DNA of 64,000 nt from Desulfobaculum sp044987625 (GTDB lineage Bacteria > Desulfobacterota > Desulfovibrionia > Desulfovibrionales > Desulfovibrionaceae): contig NZ_JBJDSB010000003.1 of the NCBI RefSeq assembly GCF_044987625.1, forward strand, positions 335,730 through 399,729, in the 5' to 3' direction. The notes beneath the pieces were generated by a model. That model was not told the origin of the DNA and did no database searches. It saw only the letters and a list, made by a program, of their open reading frames with translations. Each line of letters starts with the position of its first letter. Position 1 is the stretch's first letter. Shown here one piece after another: positions 42,268-50,572 of this stretch. The position numbers and the translations under genes were made by a program.

Positions 42268-42957
42268 ATGTTTGAGCAACTGCAGAATCTTGTGCTTGTG
42301 CCCGGTGGTGTGACCCTCAGCCAGATTCTGGTGCGCCTTGCGGTGTCGCTGGTGGTAGGGCTGTGCGTGTGTTTTATCTACCGCTACAATTCGCGCTCCA
42401 TTAGCGTGGAACATCAGTTTGGCTTTACGCTGGTGTCCGTAACGATGGTGGTGGCAACGGTTATGTCCGTTATCGGCTCCAACATCACCTTGTCTCTGGG
42501 GCTTATCGGCGCGTTGTCCATCATTCGCTTCCGCGCGGTCATCAAGAATACGGCGGATATGGCGTATTTGTTTTGGGCCATTGCGGAAGGCCTTGCCGTG
42601 GGCGCGGAAAACTTCACCGTGGCTGTGGCCAGCACCATTGTCATCGGTCTGGTGATGACGATTATGACGCGCTTTGGCGCGTTTAGCCTCTCCAACCGCA
42701 ACTTTATCGTCACATTCACCACGCCTAAAGATGCTCCCGGTTTCGAGGCCCTGCATAGCCGCCTCAGCCAGTACAAGGATCTGCGCCTTGACCTGAAGTC
42801 GTCACTCAGCAACTGCAGCAATGGCTCCTGCGAATACACCTTCGAGGCCAAGGGCCGCCGGGCGGGCAGCATTCAGGCCATGGTGGCCGATATGGAAAAG
42901 GAGCAGGGCATCAAGAGTATTTCCGTGCTGAGTCCGGAAACGAACCTGTACGTGTAG
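42268..42957 (+). CDS. DUF4956 membrane protein
   Basis: A 229-residue protein. An N-terminal helix (LSQILVRLAVSLVVGLCVCF) is followed by the DUF4956 core: QFGFTLVSVTMVVATVMSVI, SLGLIGALSIIRFRAVIKNT and DMAYLFWAIAEGLAVGAENF, then VASTIVIGLVMTIMTRFGAF. Residues about 150-229 form a soluble tail resembling a ferredoxin-like domain. The family recurs beside VTC and CotH genes, so it may carry polyphosphate or its signal across the membrane. AAGGAG precedes the ATG. Confidence 0.9.
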   Translation: MFEQLQNLVLVPGGVTLSQILVRLAVSLVVGLCVCFIYRYNSRSISVEHQFGFTLVSVTMVVATVMSVIGSNITLSLGLIGALSIIRFRAVIKNTADMAYLFWAIAEGLAVGAENFTVAVASTIVIGLVMTIMTRFGAFSLSNRNFIVTFTTPKDAPGFEALHSRLSQYKDLRLDLKSSLSNCSNGSCEYTFEAKGRRAGSIQAMVADMEKEQGIKSISVLSPETNLYV

Positions 42958-43038
42958 AGAAGCGGGCGCCGCGCCGGGGCGTCTTGCGGCCCGCGTAGGT
43001 GCGGTGCGTACAGAAAAGGAACTGTTGGCAGAAGGAAA

Positions 43039-43079
43039 AATCCGGGCCTGCCGCGCTGTGTGCGTGGTAGGCCCGGATT
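43039..43079 (-). terminator. Terminator between DUF4956 and the convergent MarR-GNAT gene
   Basis: AATCCGGGCCT (43039-43049) pairs perfectly with AGGCCCGGATT (43069-43079). On the minus strand it runs into TTTTTCC, ending the MarR-GNAT transcript; it may also stop the plus-strand cluster. Confidence 0.85.
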
Positions 43080-43105
43080 GACGTTGTGTGGGTGGGGGCG
43101 CGGCG

Positions 43106-44044
43106 CTAGGCCTCGTCCTGTGGGCTTTTGAAGCGGTAGAGGAAGTGGAGTTCGCACACATCGTGCCCGGTGCTGCCAAGGGGGCGGGCGAGCTTTTCAA
43201 AGCCAAGGGCTTCGTACAATGCGGTGGCCTCGCCAAGCTGGCTGGTGGTTTCCAGGTAGCAGGCGTCGTAGCCGTATTCCCGCGCGGAGGAGAGGGCAAG
43301 CAGGACTAGGCGGCGTCCAAGCCCCCGGCCCCGGCACTCGGGCAGGAAGTACATTTTTTGAAGCTCGCAGTAGTGGCCTTCGTCGGTGGCGAGGGGGGCA
43401 ATGCCGCCACAGCCCACAACGCGACCCTCGCGCTCCAGCACCCAGTAGCGGCTGCCTGGGGCGGCGTAGGTGCTGGTCATGCGGTCCACGCTGGGGTCGC
43501 CTACGGCGTAGCCGTCCTCGGCGCGCAGGCCGTATTCTTCCGAGACATTGCGGATGATGGCCGCAACGACGGCGTCGTCCGCTTCCGTGATGGGGCGGAA
43601 GGCGAACCCCTCCTGTAGGCGGCGGTAGCGCAGCGCTTTGGCGTAGGTTTCAAGGCCCCGCATGACGGCGGCCTGCTCATGCTCGGCCAGAAGCTCCAGC
43701 GCGCCGGAGACCAACTCGTCGGCCTCGGCGTGGACGGCCTCCACGCGGCGCAGCCCCTCCGGCGAGATGGTGAAGTTCTTGGCGCGTTTGTCGTGGGCGT
43801 CCGGAGCGGACTCCACCAGCCCCTGTTTGGCAAGCGAGGCAAGGGCGCGGCTGGCTCCGGATTTGTCGATGAGCAGTGTGTCGGCCACGGCCTGAACGGA
43901 CAGGCTGGTGGTGGAGAGTTCGATGAGGGCGTGCGCCTCGGGTACGGTCAGCCCCATCTGGTCCGCGCGGCCGGCGACAAGCTTCCACTCCCGGGCCAAA
44001 CTGCGTGATGTGTGCCGGATACGGCGTGTGTGGTGTGATGTCAT
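43106..44044 (-). CDS. MarR-GNAT fusion (transcription regulator plus acetyltransferase)
   Basis: A 312-residue two-domain protein. Residues about 1-140 are a MarR-type winged helix (GLTVPEAHALIELSTTSLSV, IDKSGASRALASLAKQGLVE). Residues about 150-312 are a GNAT acetyltransferase (YFLPECRGRGLGRRLVLLAL, the acetyl-CoA R/Q-x2-G-x-G/A loop as R-G-R-G-L-G). It probably represses its own gene through the palindrome at 44066 and acetylates a small molecule or protein. ATG 44044 is preferred (GGGAAG six bases upstream) over 44083. This fusion is known as a family; its ligand is unknown. Confidence 0.9.
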   Translation of the reverse strand: MTSHHTRRIRHTSRSLAREWKLVAGRADQMGLTVPEAHALIELSTTSLSVQAVADTLLIDKSGASRALASLAKQGLVESAPDAHDKRAKNFTISPEGLRRVEAVHAEADELVSGALELLAEHEQAAVMRGLETYAKALRYRRLQEGFAFRPITEADDAVVAAIIRNVSEEYGLRAEDGYAVGDPSVDRMTSTYAAPGSRYWVLEREGRVVGCGGIAPLATDEGHYCELQKMYFLPECRGRGLGRRLVLLALSSAREYGYDACYLETTSQLGEATALYEALGFEKLARPLGSTGHDVCELHFLYRFKSPQDEA

Positions 44045-44065
44045 GATATCTTCCCTATAAAAGTA

Positions 44066-44080
44066 GTTGCGATGCGCAAC
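44066..44080. promoter_or_regulatory. Probable MarR operator
   Basis: GTTGCG-ATG-CGCAAC is a perfect 6-bp inverted repeat with a 3-base centre, lying 22 bases upstream of the MarR-GNAT start codon. MarR-type proteins bind such TTGC...GCAA palindromes, so autoregulation is likely. Confidence 0.6.
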
Positions 44081-44146
44081 CATAAGAAAGGCGCTCCCTC
44101 ACTGTCAAGGTGGATGTTGATTTTTGCGCAAGCAGTTGTATTTACG

Positions 44147-44158
44147 TGTCTATAGACA
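44147..44158. promoter_or_regulatory. 12-base perfect palindrome upstream of the DUF6765-like gene
   Basis: TGTCTATAGACA (44147-44158) lies 62 bases before the ATG at 44220, with GGTCTATTCTGTGGG just after it. It may be an operator for the plus-strand gene. The binding protein is unknown. Confidence 0.4.
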
Positions 44159-44219
44159 GGTCTATTCTGTGGGTATACGTTCTGCGTACATCGCGCGGCA
44201 CCGAGCAGAAGGAGGACAT

Positions 44220-45275
44220 ATGCAGCTCGACATGCACTACTACGGCACATACGCCATGGCCTACGCGGCAGGCCTGAATGAAGAAACGGCGCGGAAAATC
44301 GCCATGTCGGCGCAGTTTGTGGATGACAATGCGGAGGAGCGCCCGTGCGACTTTGACGACGGCGCGATGCTTCAGCTTCGCGCGACGGCGCACCACTGCA
44401 AGCAGATTGAAAACATCAACGCCGACGACCAGCGGCAGGTGTGGGTGCCATTTCATTTTTTGCCCGGCGCGGAGGGGGCATCCTACGAGGAGCGGCTGAT
44501 GTGCCGCATGAACAGTCCGGTGGTGCAGGAGCTGGTGGCGCATCATCTGGGGCTGCGGGCCGGGCGGTTTTCCTCGGCGCTTATTGGCGTGCTGGCGCAT
44601 GTTTTTGCGGACACGTATTCTCACTACGGCTTCTGCGGCATCAGTTGCGCGGCCAATGAGGTGGAGCAGGACAGCATCGACTTTCATGGCGGGGGCAGTG
44701 GCAAGGAGTGTACCTTGGAGTCCTTCTGCGAGAAGTACACGACGCAATGCGCCGCCTTTTTTGCGGAGCAGTTATCCGGCGCGTTGGGGCATGGCGGTGT
44801 GGCAACGTATCCGGACCAGCCCTACCTGAGGTGGGAGTTCGATTACGAGCACCGCGGCAAGGGGCCGAAGGAGCGGGACAATCAGAAGACCTTCCTTGAG
44901 GCGTGCCGGGCGCTGCATGGCATCTTTGTGCGCTATGGGCACGAGCATCCGGAGCTTGCCGCCGGGGCAGTGCATCCCTTTGACGACATAGAGGACGCCG
45001 TGAAGGAGGTGTTGCGCCTTGCGGATGAGAAGGAGGCACGGTGCGACGCATGGACCACGCAGGCGGCGGATGGCTCGCTGCTTGGCGGCGACCGCTTTGT
45101 CATTCCGGCGTACGACCCGGAGCCTTGGAATGAGGGAATCAAGCTCATGGACGACACGCGCGATTCCAGTCAGGTGCTTAATCTTGACGTCTTCCACTTC
45201 TACCAAGCCGCGGCTCTGCACCGATCCTACGTGCTGCGCCAGCTGTTGCCGAAGTATGACCTTGTTGTGGCGTAG
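44220..45275 (+). CDS. DUF6765-like protein
   Basis: A 351-residue soluble protein beginning MQLDMHYYGTYAMAYAAGLN, with IAMSAQFVDDNAEERPCDFD and HVFADTYSHYGFCGISC. These His/Asp-rich segments resemble DUF6765, whose pattern recalls zinc-dependent phospholipase C/S1-P1 nuclease folds; I give this from memory. No signal peptide is present, so it is probably cytoplasmic. AGAAGGAGG stands 4 bases before the ATG at 44220. Its end overlaps the next frame by 20 bases. Confidence 0.75.
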   Translation: MQLDMHYYGTYAMAYAAGLNEETARKIAMSAQFVDDNAEERPCDFDDGAMLQLRATAHHCKQIENINADDQRQVWVPFHFLPGAEGASYEERLMCRMNSPVVQELVAHHLGLRAGRFSSALIGVLAHVFADTYSHYGFCGISCAANEVEQDSIDFHGGGSGKECTLESFCEKYTTQCAAFFAEQLSGALGHGGVATYPDQPYLRWEFDYEHRGKGPKERDNQKTFLEACRALHGIFVRYGHEHPELAAGAVHPFDDIEDAVKEVLRLADEKEARCDAWTTQAADGSLLGGDRFVIPAYDPEPWNEGIKLMDDTRDSSQVLNLDVFHFYQAAALHRSYVLRQLLPKYDLVVA

Positions 45276-45606
45276 ACTGTGGGCAGCGGCATTGTGCGCC
45301 GGAGTGGGGCTTTTCCTTGTGGGCGCGGGCGCGGCGCTGGCGGAGGAATACGGCTCTGTGCCCCGGCAGCCCGGCCAGTATGGTCAGGACCGTCCCGACG
45401 AGCGCCGGTTCCGTAACGACGCCCCCCTTGCGCCGTGGAATCAGCCGGGAAAGCGGGACGACGCCCTTGCCCCGTGGAACCAGCTTCCGGATCGCGATGA
45501 CCCTGTTGCGCCATGGAACAGCCCCGGCGCGGGCCAGAACGAGTCCAACGACTATCTGGAGCGAAACGGCCACGACGACCCATGGTACAGATGGGGTGGT
45601 GACTGA
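45256..45606 (+). CDS. Small secreted protein with APWN repeats
   Basis: A 116-residue protein whose N-terminus LWAAALCAGVGLFLVGAGAA, followed by LAEE, is a signal peptide. The mature part has three tandem units of about 14-17 residues: DAPLAPWNQPGKRD, DALAPWNQLPDRD and DPVAPWNSPGAG, then a Tyr/Trp-rich end (DPWYRWGGD). The ATG at 45256 lies inside the end of the DUF6765-like gene, suggesting coupling; TTG 45265 is an alternative. No family is recognised. Confidence 0.7.
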   Translation: MTLLWRRLWAAALCAGVGLFLVGAGAALAEEYGSVPRQPGQYGQDRPDERRFRNDAPLAPWNQPGKRDDALAPWNQLPDRDDPVAPWNSPGAGQNESNDYLERNGHDDPWYRWGGD

Positions 45607-45630
45607 TTCAAATGCACGTGGGGGAACGTT

Positions 45631-45729
45631 GTGCAGTCCCTCCGCCGGTCGCTGTTTGAGGAGCGGATGAAGCACTTTGGCGGCGGCGTCCCCGCGGAGG
45701 GTATGGGCGCCACCGTTGCCGCCAAGTGA
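45631..45729 (+). CDS. Possible 32-residue peptide
   Basis: A GTG-started frame (VQSLRRSLFEERMKHFGGGV then PAEGMGATVAAK) with GGGGGAA about 5 bases upstream, 24 bases after the APWN-repeat gene. It is short and amphipathic with no similarity I can name. It could be a real small protein or chance. Confidence 0.3.
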   Translation: MQSLRRSLFEERMKHFGGGVPAEGMGATVAAK

Positions 45730-45969
45730 AGGCACGGCGGCAAATGGTGTATAGCGGTGTCTATGAAAATTGACACGAATTCAGTTGCCAACTAGTCCAT
45801 AAGTGTTTTTCGATTGGCACGCGCATGGCTACAGCGCGTTGCGGGCCGGAAGACACATCATGACTGAGACTCCATCTCCACTGCGGGATGGGGCGCATGC
45901 GCGTTCTGCACTATGGCAGGAGGCGGGGTGCGCCAATTGGCACTTATCCGTGAAGGGAAGACACCGCAG
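45730..45969. other. Intergenic region before the protease gene
   Basis: About 240 bases, AT-richer around 45760-45820, with a TTGACA at about 45769 but no good -10 at the right distance. It probably carries the protease promoter. Confidence 0.4.
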
Positions 45970-47436
45970 ATGAAGAAATTTGTGCTCGTTCTTTTGGCCG
46001 TGCTGCTGACGTCTTGCACGGCGCACAGGCAAGGCGGCGGCGTGGTGCAAGGGGCTGACACCGGCGCCATCAAGGTGTTGGATGTGGACTACGACAAAGC
46101 CGTTGAGATTGCCTGGGACGTTGCGGAAGACCGTTTTCTGGACGTTGAATCCTGGGGCCGTGGCGACGGCATCAAAACGAAGCAGCGAGACATGATCATG
46201 GGCGCGGCGGTCTCCATCATCAAGCCCGTTCTTGTCCAGTCCAAGGCTGATCCCTCAAATTACGGCATTATTTTCGACATTACATGCCGCCCCTACGGGC
46301 CGGATTTTTCCATGGCTCCCGGGTATATGGGGACGGAGTTTCTTGAAGCCCTTGAGGAATACGTCGCCTTCAACAACATTCCCCAGAAGACGTTCAGCGC
46401 CTATCGACGCATGCCGAACAAGGGCACGGTCGCCACAATGCCCGCGTCCTATCCACGCACTATTGAAGGGTTCAAGGAATTTCTTGATAGCCGCCCCGCG
46501 AACCGTTTTGAAGGCATCTGGACGGACGATCAGTCCCGGTACGTGATGGGCCTTGTCCACGACAAAGAGGACATTCGCTACCCCTACAAGGCGTATGTGC
46601 TCACCTCGGAAGAGGTGGAGTGGCGGCCCGGAGATGTGAAAATTCAGTTCAACAAGCTGGAAAAAGATGAGGCGTGTACCAGCACCTATTCCCGGCGCAA
46701 GAAGGATTCCCAAGGCGTGCTGTGGCGGGTTGGCAAAAGTGAGATGCTGGCCCTGAACCTTGGCAGAAGGAATGGGCTGGCGCTGATGAAGATGTATCCG
46801 GACAAAGACGCCGGAGAGGTCACCGTGTACACGGGAACGTGCTGGCTTTTGGACGACAAGGGGCACGCCATGACCTGCGCCCATGTTGTGGATGGCGCCA
46901 AGCAGATTCAGGTCTATACTACGCCGACAACGTTCACCAGCGCGCGGGTTCTGCTTGTGGACGAGGGGCTGGACCTTGCTGTTTTGAAGATTGACGCCGT
47001 ACCTTCACACCTCAAGCCGCTGCCTGTGAAGCTGACGGGTATGGCCCCTCAGGGCGAAGATGTGTTTGTGGTTGGGTATCCTATTGCGAGTATCATCGGC
47101 ACGCAGCTCAAAATGACGGAAGGCATCATCAGCTCCACACGTGGCTATGAGGAAACCGCTTCCCAGTATCAGGTGTCCGCTATGGTGAACAGCGGCAACA
47201 GTGGCGGGCCGCTTTTCGATTCGTGCGGGCGTGTGATTGGCGTTGTGAATGCCAAAATTACGCGGGAGAATGTCGAAGGCATCGCCTACTCCGTGAAGTC
47301 CAACTATATCGGCCTGATGCTGGACCAACTGGGCATCCCCCGCCCAGACCAAGTGCCCGCCCACCCCATGACAGGCAAGGAACTCTTTAAGAAGTACTCC
47401 AGTTCTATCTTCTACGTCGAGGTCGAGACCCGGTAG
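45970..47436 (+). CDS. Lipoprotein with trypsin-like (S1C/HtrA-type) protease domain
   Basis: A 488-residue lipoprotein: signal MKKFVLVLLAVLLTSC with the lipobox L-L-T-S-C. Residues about 25-260 form a domain I do not recognise. The C-terminal protease has all three catalytic residues: His in MTCAHVVDGA (about residue 302), Asp in GLDLAVLKID (about 334) and Ser in NSGNSGGPLFDSCG (about 409). No PDZ domain is seen, unlike DegP/DegS. It likely works in the periplasm on envelope proteins. The ATG at 45970 is chosen directly before the signal peptide. It precedes the CsgG-type cluster by about 400 bases. Confidence 0.88.
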   Translation: MKKFVLVLLAVLLTSCTAHRQGGGVVQGADTGAIKVLDVDYDKAVEIAWDVAEDRFLDVESWGRGDGIKTKQRDMIMGAAVSIIKPVLVQSKADPSNYGIIFDITCRPYGPDFSMAPGYMGTEFLEALEEYVAFNNIPQKTFSAYRRMPNKGTVATMPASYPRTIEGFKEFLDSRPANRFEGIWTDDQSRYVMGLVHDKEDIRYPYKAYVLTSEEVEWRPGDVKIQFNKLEKDEACTSTYSRRKKDSQGVLWRVGKSEMLALNLGRRNGLALMKMYPDKDAGEVTVYTGTCWLLDDKGHAMTCAHVVDGAKQIQVYTTPTTFTSARVLLVDEGLDLAVLKIDAVPSHLKPLPVKLTGMAPQGEDVFVVGYPIASIIGTQLKMTEGIISSTRGYEETASQYQVSAMVNSGNSGGPLFDSCGRVIGVVNAKITRENVEGIAYSVKSNYIGLMLDQLGIPRPDQVPAHPMTGKELFKKYSSSIFYVEVETR

Positions 47437-47519
47437 CCTTTCCGCCATTTTCCAGCATCTACCCAATCCATAGCGCCGCTCTCGGCGCAACAGTCCAAGG
47501 CGCAGACATATGTCATCAT

Positions 47520-47555
47520 CCAGCCCCCGGACAGGCCAGCCTGTCCGGGGGCTGG
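47520..47555 (+). terminator. 16-bp perfect hairpin after the protease gene
   Basis: CCAGCCCCCGGACAGG (47520-47535) pairs perfectly with CCTGTCCGGGGGCTGG (47540-47555) over a CCAG loop. The tail TGTTGTGTG is only partly T-rich, so it is a terminator or mRNA-end stabiliser. Confidence 0.7.
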
Positions 47556-47839
47556 TGTTGTGTGCGGGTGAATATGCACGGCTGACAGTGTGAAATCGGC
47601 GGCGCGCACTGCGGCGCTGTGCACCCGCCGGGTAGCGAGAATGTGGAGGGTAAGAAATGGATAGAGAGGGTTGATGGTGCTATGTTGCGATTCGACCTAT
47701 TTGTGCGGTTTTGCTTTATAAATAAAGTGAAATTTGATACGCGGGGAAGTCCTCATTTGTAACTGAGGGTCGTTTTTAGGGAGAATAGCGTGTTTTGGGT
47801 CAAATGAGAATGTGACAGGCAAACCAAGGAGTAAGCATC
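47556..47839. other. AT-richer leader of the CsgG/LpoB cluster
   Basis: About 280 bases. The right half (47690-47790) is AT-rich, with TTTATAAATAAAG at about 47715 as a possible -10 region, but no -35 at standard spacing. No gene is seen. Confidence 0.4.
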
Positions 47840-48727
47840 GTGACCCTTCGAAAGAGAGAGGTAGGGGCTGTCGCCATAGCCATAGCCGTCTTTTTTGCAT
47901 CATTGTTGACGCAGATTCCGGTTGCGTCAGCATCCGGTCCGAATCTTCCCCGCATTGCCATCAAAAAGGTGGCCGTGAATACAAACATCAACGCATCACG
48001 AATTGATACGGAACTGATGCTGACGGAACTGGAAAAGGCGCTGCAGGGGACGAAGAAGTTTTCCGTGCTGACGCGCCAGTCCGCGCTGATGCAAGACGTG
48101 CGCGAGGAGCAGCAATTCTCCAAAAGCTCCCTTAGCGATGGAAAAGGCGCTGCAGAGGGAAAGCTCAAGGTCGCGCAGCTTTTGCTCATCCCCACGGTGC
48201 AGCGCTACAGCCTGTACAGAAATGTGACCCCCATCCCCAACATTGACAACAAGTTCCGCCGCTCGGACCATGGCCTTTTGGAGCTGAGCGTACAAGTTGT
48301 GGATACCGCCACGGCGGAGGTGAAGGGCACGTTTTCCCTCAAGGATTCCATCTCCACCAAGCAACAGATGACCAATAGCAAGAGCAAAACGCCGAGTAGC
48401 TCCCTGTATACGGCTATGGTCAAGAATGTGGCAGTGGAACTGAGCCGCAAGCTCACCGCGAAGCTGTTCCCCATGATGGTCATGAAGGAGAACGCGGGCA
48501 TGATTTGGATTAATGCCGGAGCGGATGGCGGCATCAGCAAGGGGCAGAAGCTGGTTATTTACATGCCCGGGGATGACCTTGTGGACCCGTACACCGGTGA
48601 AAAACTCGGTAGCGCGGAGATGGAGATCGGAAAGGCCAGCGTGGTGCAGGTGACGCCGAAGTTCTGCGTGGCAAAGATGCAGGGCGACGCCATGGCCTCC
48701 AAGGGCTTCATCGTTCGGACGAACTAG
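47840..48727 (+). CDS. Secreted CsgG/FlgT-like protein
   Basis: A 295-residue protein with a signal peptide (VGAVAIAIAVFFASLLTQIP, cleavage near SASG). The CsgG-like pattern includes TELMLTELEKALQGTKKFSV, then L-T-R-Q, with KVAQLLLIPTVQRYSL. The C-terminal MIWINAGADGGISKGQKLVI, with VDPYTGEKLG, is a FlgT-C-like beta domain shared with the next gene. AAGGAG precedes the GTG by 8 bases. It is first in a five-gene row of envelope proteins and probably forms or binds an outer-membrane-side assembly. Confidence 0.75.
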   Translation: MTLRKREVGAVAIAIAVFFASLLTQIPVASASGPNLPRIAIKKVAVNTNINASRIDTELMLTELEKALQGTKKFSVLTRQSALMQDVREEQQFSKSSLSDGKGAAEGKLKVAQLLLIPTVQRYSLYRNVTPIPNIDNKFRRSDHGLLELSVQVVDTATAEVKGTFSLKDSISTKQQMTNSKSKTPSSSLYTAMVKNVAVELSRKLTAKLFPMMVMKENAGMIWINAGADGGISKGQKLVIYMPGDDLVDPYTGEKLGSAEMEIGKASVVQVTPKFCVAKMQGDAMASKGFIVRTN

Positions 48728-48741
48728 GAGGGCTGGAGAGA

Positions 48742-50559
48742 ATGAGAAAGCGAAGTGTTTTTTTGGGCGCAGCCCTTGTGCTCATGATGGCCAGCGCGGC
48801 GCATGCCGGCTGGTTCTTTGACGATGAACCGGAGCAGCCGCCGAAGATTGCCGTTATTACTGAGTCGGACATGCGGGTGCCCGGTGCCAACAATATGCCC
48901 GCCGGACGCATCCTTCCCGACGCCATTGGTCAGCGTATCATGAATGACCTTGCCCGAAGCAAGCGGTTCCGCGTTGTAGAGTCCGCAGTGCTTCACCGCA
49001 TTCTGCAGGAGCGGGGCAAGGAGGAGCGCATTGGCGATATCTGGGGCCTTGTGAATCTGTTTTTGGAAAAGGCCGAACCCGGCCGAAATCCCGTGTACGA
49101 GCGCTTGCGCCAGGTCGGCGTTGATGCCGGGGCAGACTATATGCTCATCGGTACGCTGGAGGAGCAAAAAGCCGAGATGCAAACAACAACGGTGAAGGAG
49201 CTTGGTCTGTCCGTGACCAAAGGCACCCACTCTGCGCGCTTGCTTTTGCGGCTCGTGCGGGTGGAGGACGCTTCGCTTGCCGGCGTGGTGGAGCTGGAAA
49301 GCTCGCGGCCGATGAACTTTGACGCATCGGCAGACAAGGATTTGCGGCAGTTTGAGGATGACTTTTGCCGCATGGCATCCACGCGGGTCATTGACGAACT
49401 GGTGCCGCCCAAGGTCGTTGCGGCAGGCGGCGGCTTTGCGTTGACCCGTGGCGCGAACGACGGCGTCCGCGTCGGTGATGTGTTCGAGATTCTGCGTCCG
49501 GGCAAGGGAATTATGGAAAACGGGGTGCTTCTTGGCACCCTGAATTCTCCTGTTGGCGCGGCCAAGGTGACGAATGTGCAGTCCACCATATGCACGGTGG
49601 AGCCGATTACCGGAGAAATGCGCGAGGACGACCTCGGGCGCATTGTGACCTCGCAGGTGCAGCAGGCCGCGGCAAAGGGTGGAGCTGCTAAGGCGACGGC
49701 CTCGTACGCTGGGGCAAAGCTGGGCAAGGGGGCCACGCCTTCTCACCTGACGCAGATCGCCATTGGCGCCTTTGAGATTGATTCCACGTCGGCAGACCTG
49801 CGCGAGGGGCTTGGCGATCAGCTGATGGAAGACCTGATGGTGAAGTTGCAGAACACCAAACGGTTTTCTGTTGTTGAGCGTAGGGACCTCAAGCAGGTCG
49901 GCAAGGAAATTGGCCTGCAGGCAACGCTGACAGGTGAGGCCGCAACAGCGCGCATGCAGCAGCTTGGCGGTGCGGATTACCTGCTGCTTGGGCACCTTCG
50001 GAGCATGGACGTGACCGCCACCGCCGAGGCAATTCCCTACGTGAACGAGGTAGAAGTCGACGCAAGTACATCGGTGGAATCCCTTGTGCGCATTGTGGAT
50101 GTGCACACCGGGAAGCAGGTGGCAGGAGAGAAGATTTTCTTCTCGGCGGACCTTTCGCAGGCGCGCGGCGTCAGCGAGTTCCTTGATCTGTATACCTCTG
50201 AGGTAACGCGCCGCGTGATGATGGACCTGTACCCCGTGAAGGTCATCGGCGTGATGGCTGGCGGCGGCGTGTACATCAACCGCGGCAGCGATGGCCGTAT
50301 CGCCAAGGGCGACCGCTTCGAGGTGTATCGCCCCGGCGAGGAACTTATCGACCCGGACACCGGCGTCAGCCTTGGCGTTATGGAATCCCATGTCGCGTCC
50401 ATTCGCATTCAGCAGGTTGATCCGGCTAAGGCGCTGGGCACCGTTGTGTCTGGTGAGGCACCGCAAAAGGGCGACATTTTGCGCCCCGCAGCGAAACAGC
50501 ACGAGAAGAGAGCAGCCGCCGGGGCTGAGGAAGAACAGCAACCGTCGTACGGCTGGTAG
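48742..50559 (+). CDS. Secreted protein with two CsgG-like and two FlgT-C-like domains
   Basis: A 605-residue protein with a signal peptide (VFLGAALVLMMASAAHAG). It seems built from an internal duplication: a CsgG-like part (KRFRVVESAVLHRILQERGK) with a FlgT-C-like part (GGGFALTRGANDGVRVGDVF), then a second CsgG-like part (RFSVVERRDLKQVGKEIGLQ, LGGADYLLLGHLRSMD) and a second FlgT-C part (GGGVYINRGSDGRIAKGDRF, IDPDTGVSLGV). The two halves resemble the single-copy gene just upstream. It follows that gene by 14 bases. Function is inferred as envelope assembly. Confidence 0.78.
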   Translation: MRKRSVFLGAALVLMMASAAHAGWFFDDEPEQPPKIAVITESDMRVPGANNMPAGRILPDAIGQRIMNDLARSKRFRVVESAVLHRILQERGKEERIGDIWGLVNLFLEKAEPGRNPVYERLRQVGVDAGADYMLIGTLEEQKAEMQTTTVKELGLSVTKGTHSARLLLRLVRVEDASLAGVVELESSRPMNFDASADKDLRQFEDDFCRMASTRVIDELVPPKVVAAGGGFALTRGANDGVRVGDVFEILRPGKGIMENGVLLGTLNSPVGAAKVTNVQSTICTVEPITGEMREDDLGRIVTSQVQQAAAKGGAAKATASYAGAKLGKGATPSHLTQIAIGAFEIDSTSADLREGLGDQLMEDLMVKLQNTKRFSVVERRDLKQVGKEIGLQATLTGEAATARMQQLGGADYLLLGHLRSMDVTATAEAIPYVNEVEVDASTSVESLVRIVDVHTGKQVAGEKIFFSADLSQARGVSEFLDLYTSEVTRRVMMDLYPVKVIGVMAGGGVYINRGSDGRIAKGDRFEVYRPGEELIDPDTGVSLGVMESHVASIRIQQVDPAKALGTVVSGEAPQKGDILRPAAKQHEKRAAAGAEEEQQPSYGW

Positions 50560-50572
50560 GAGGAGCGTCTGA

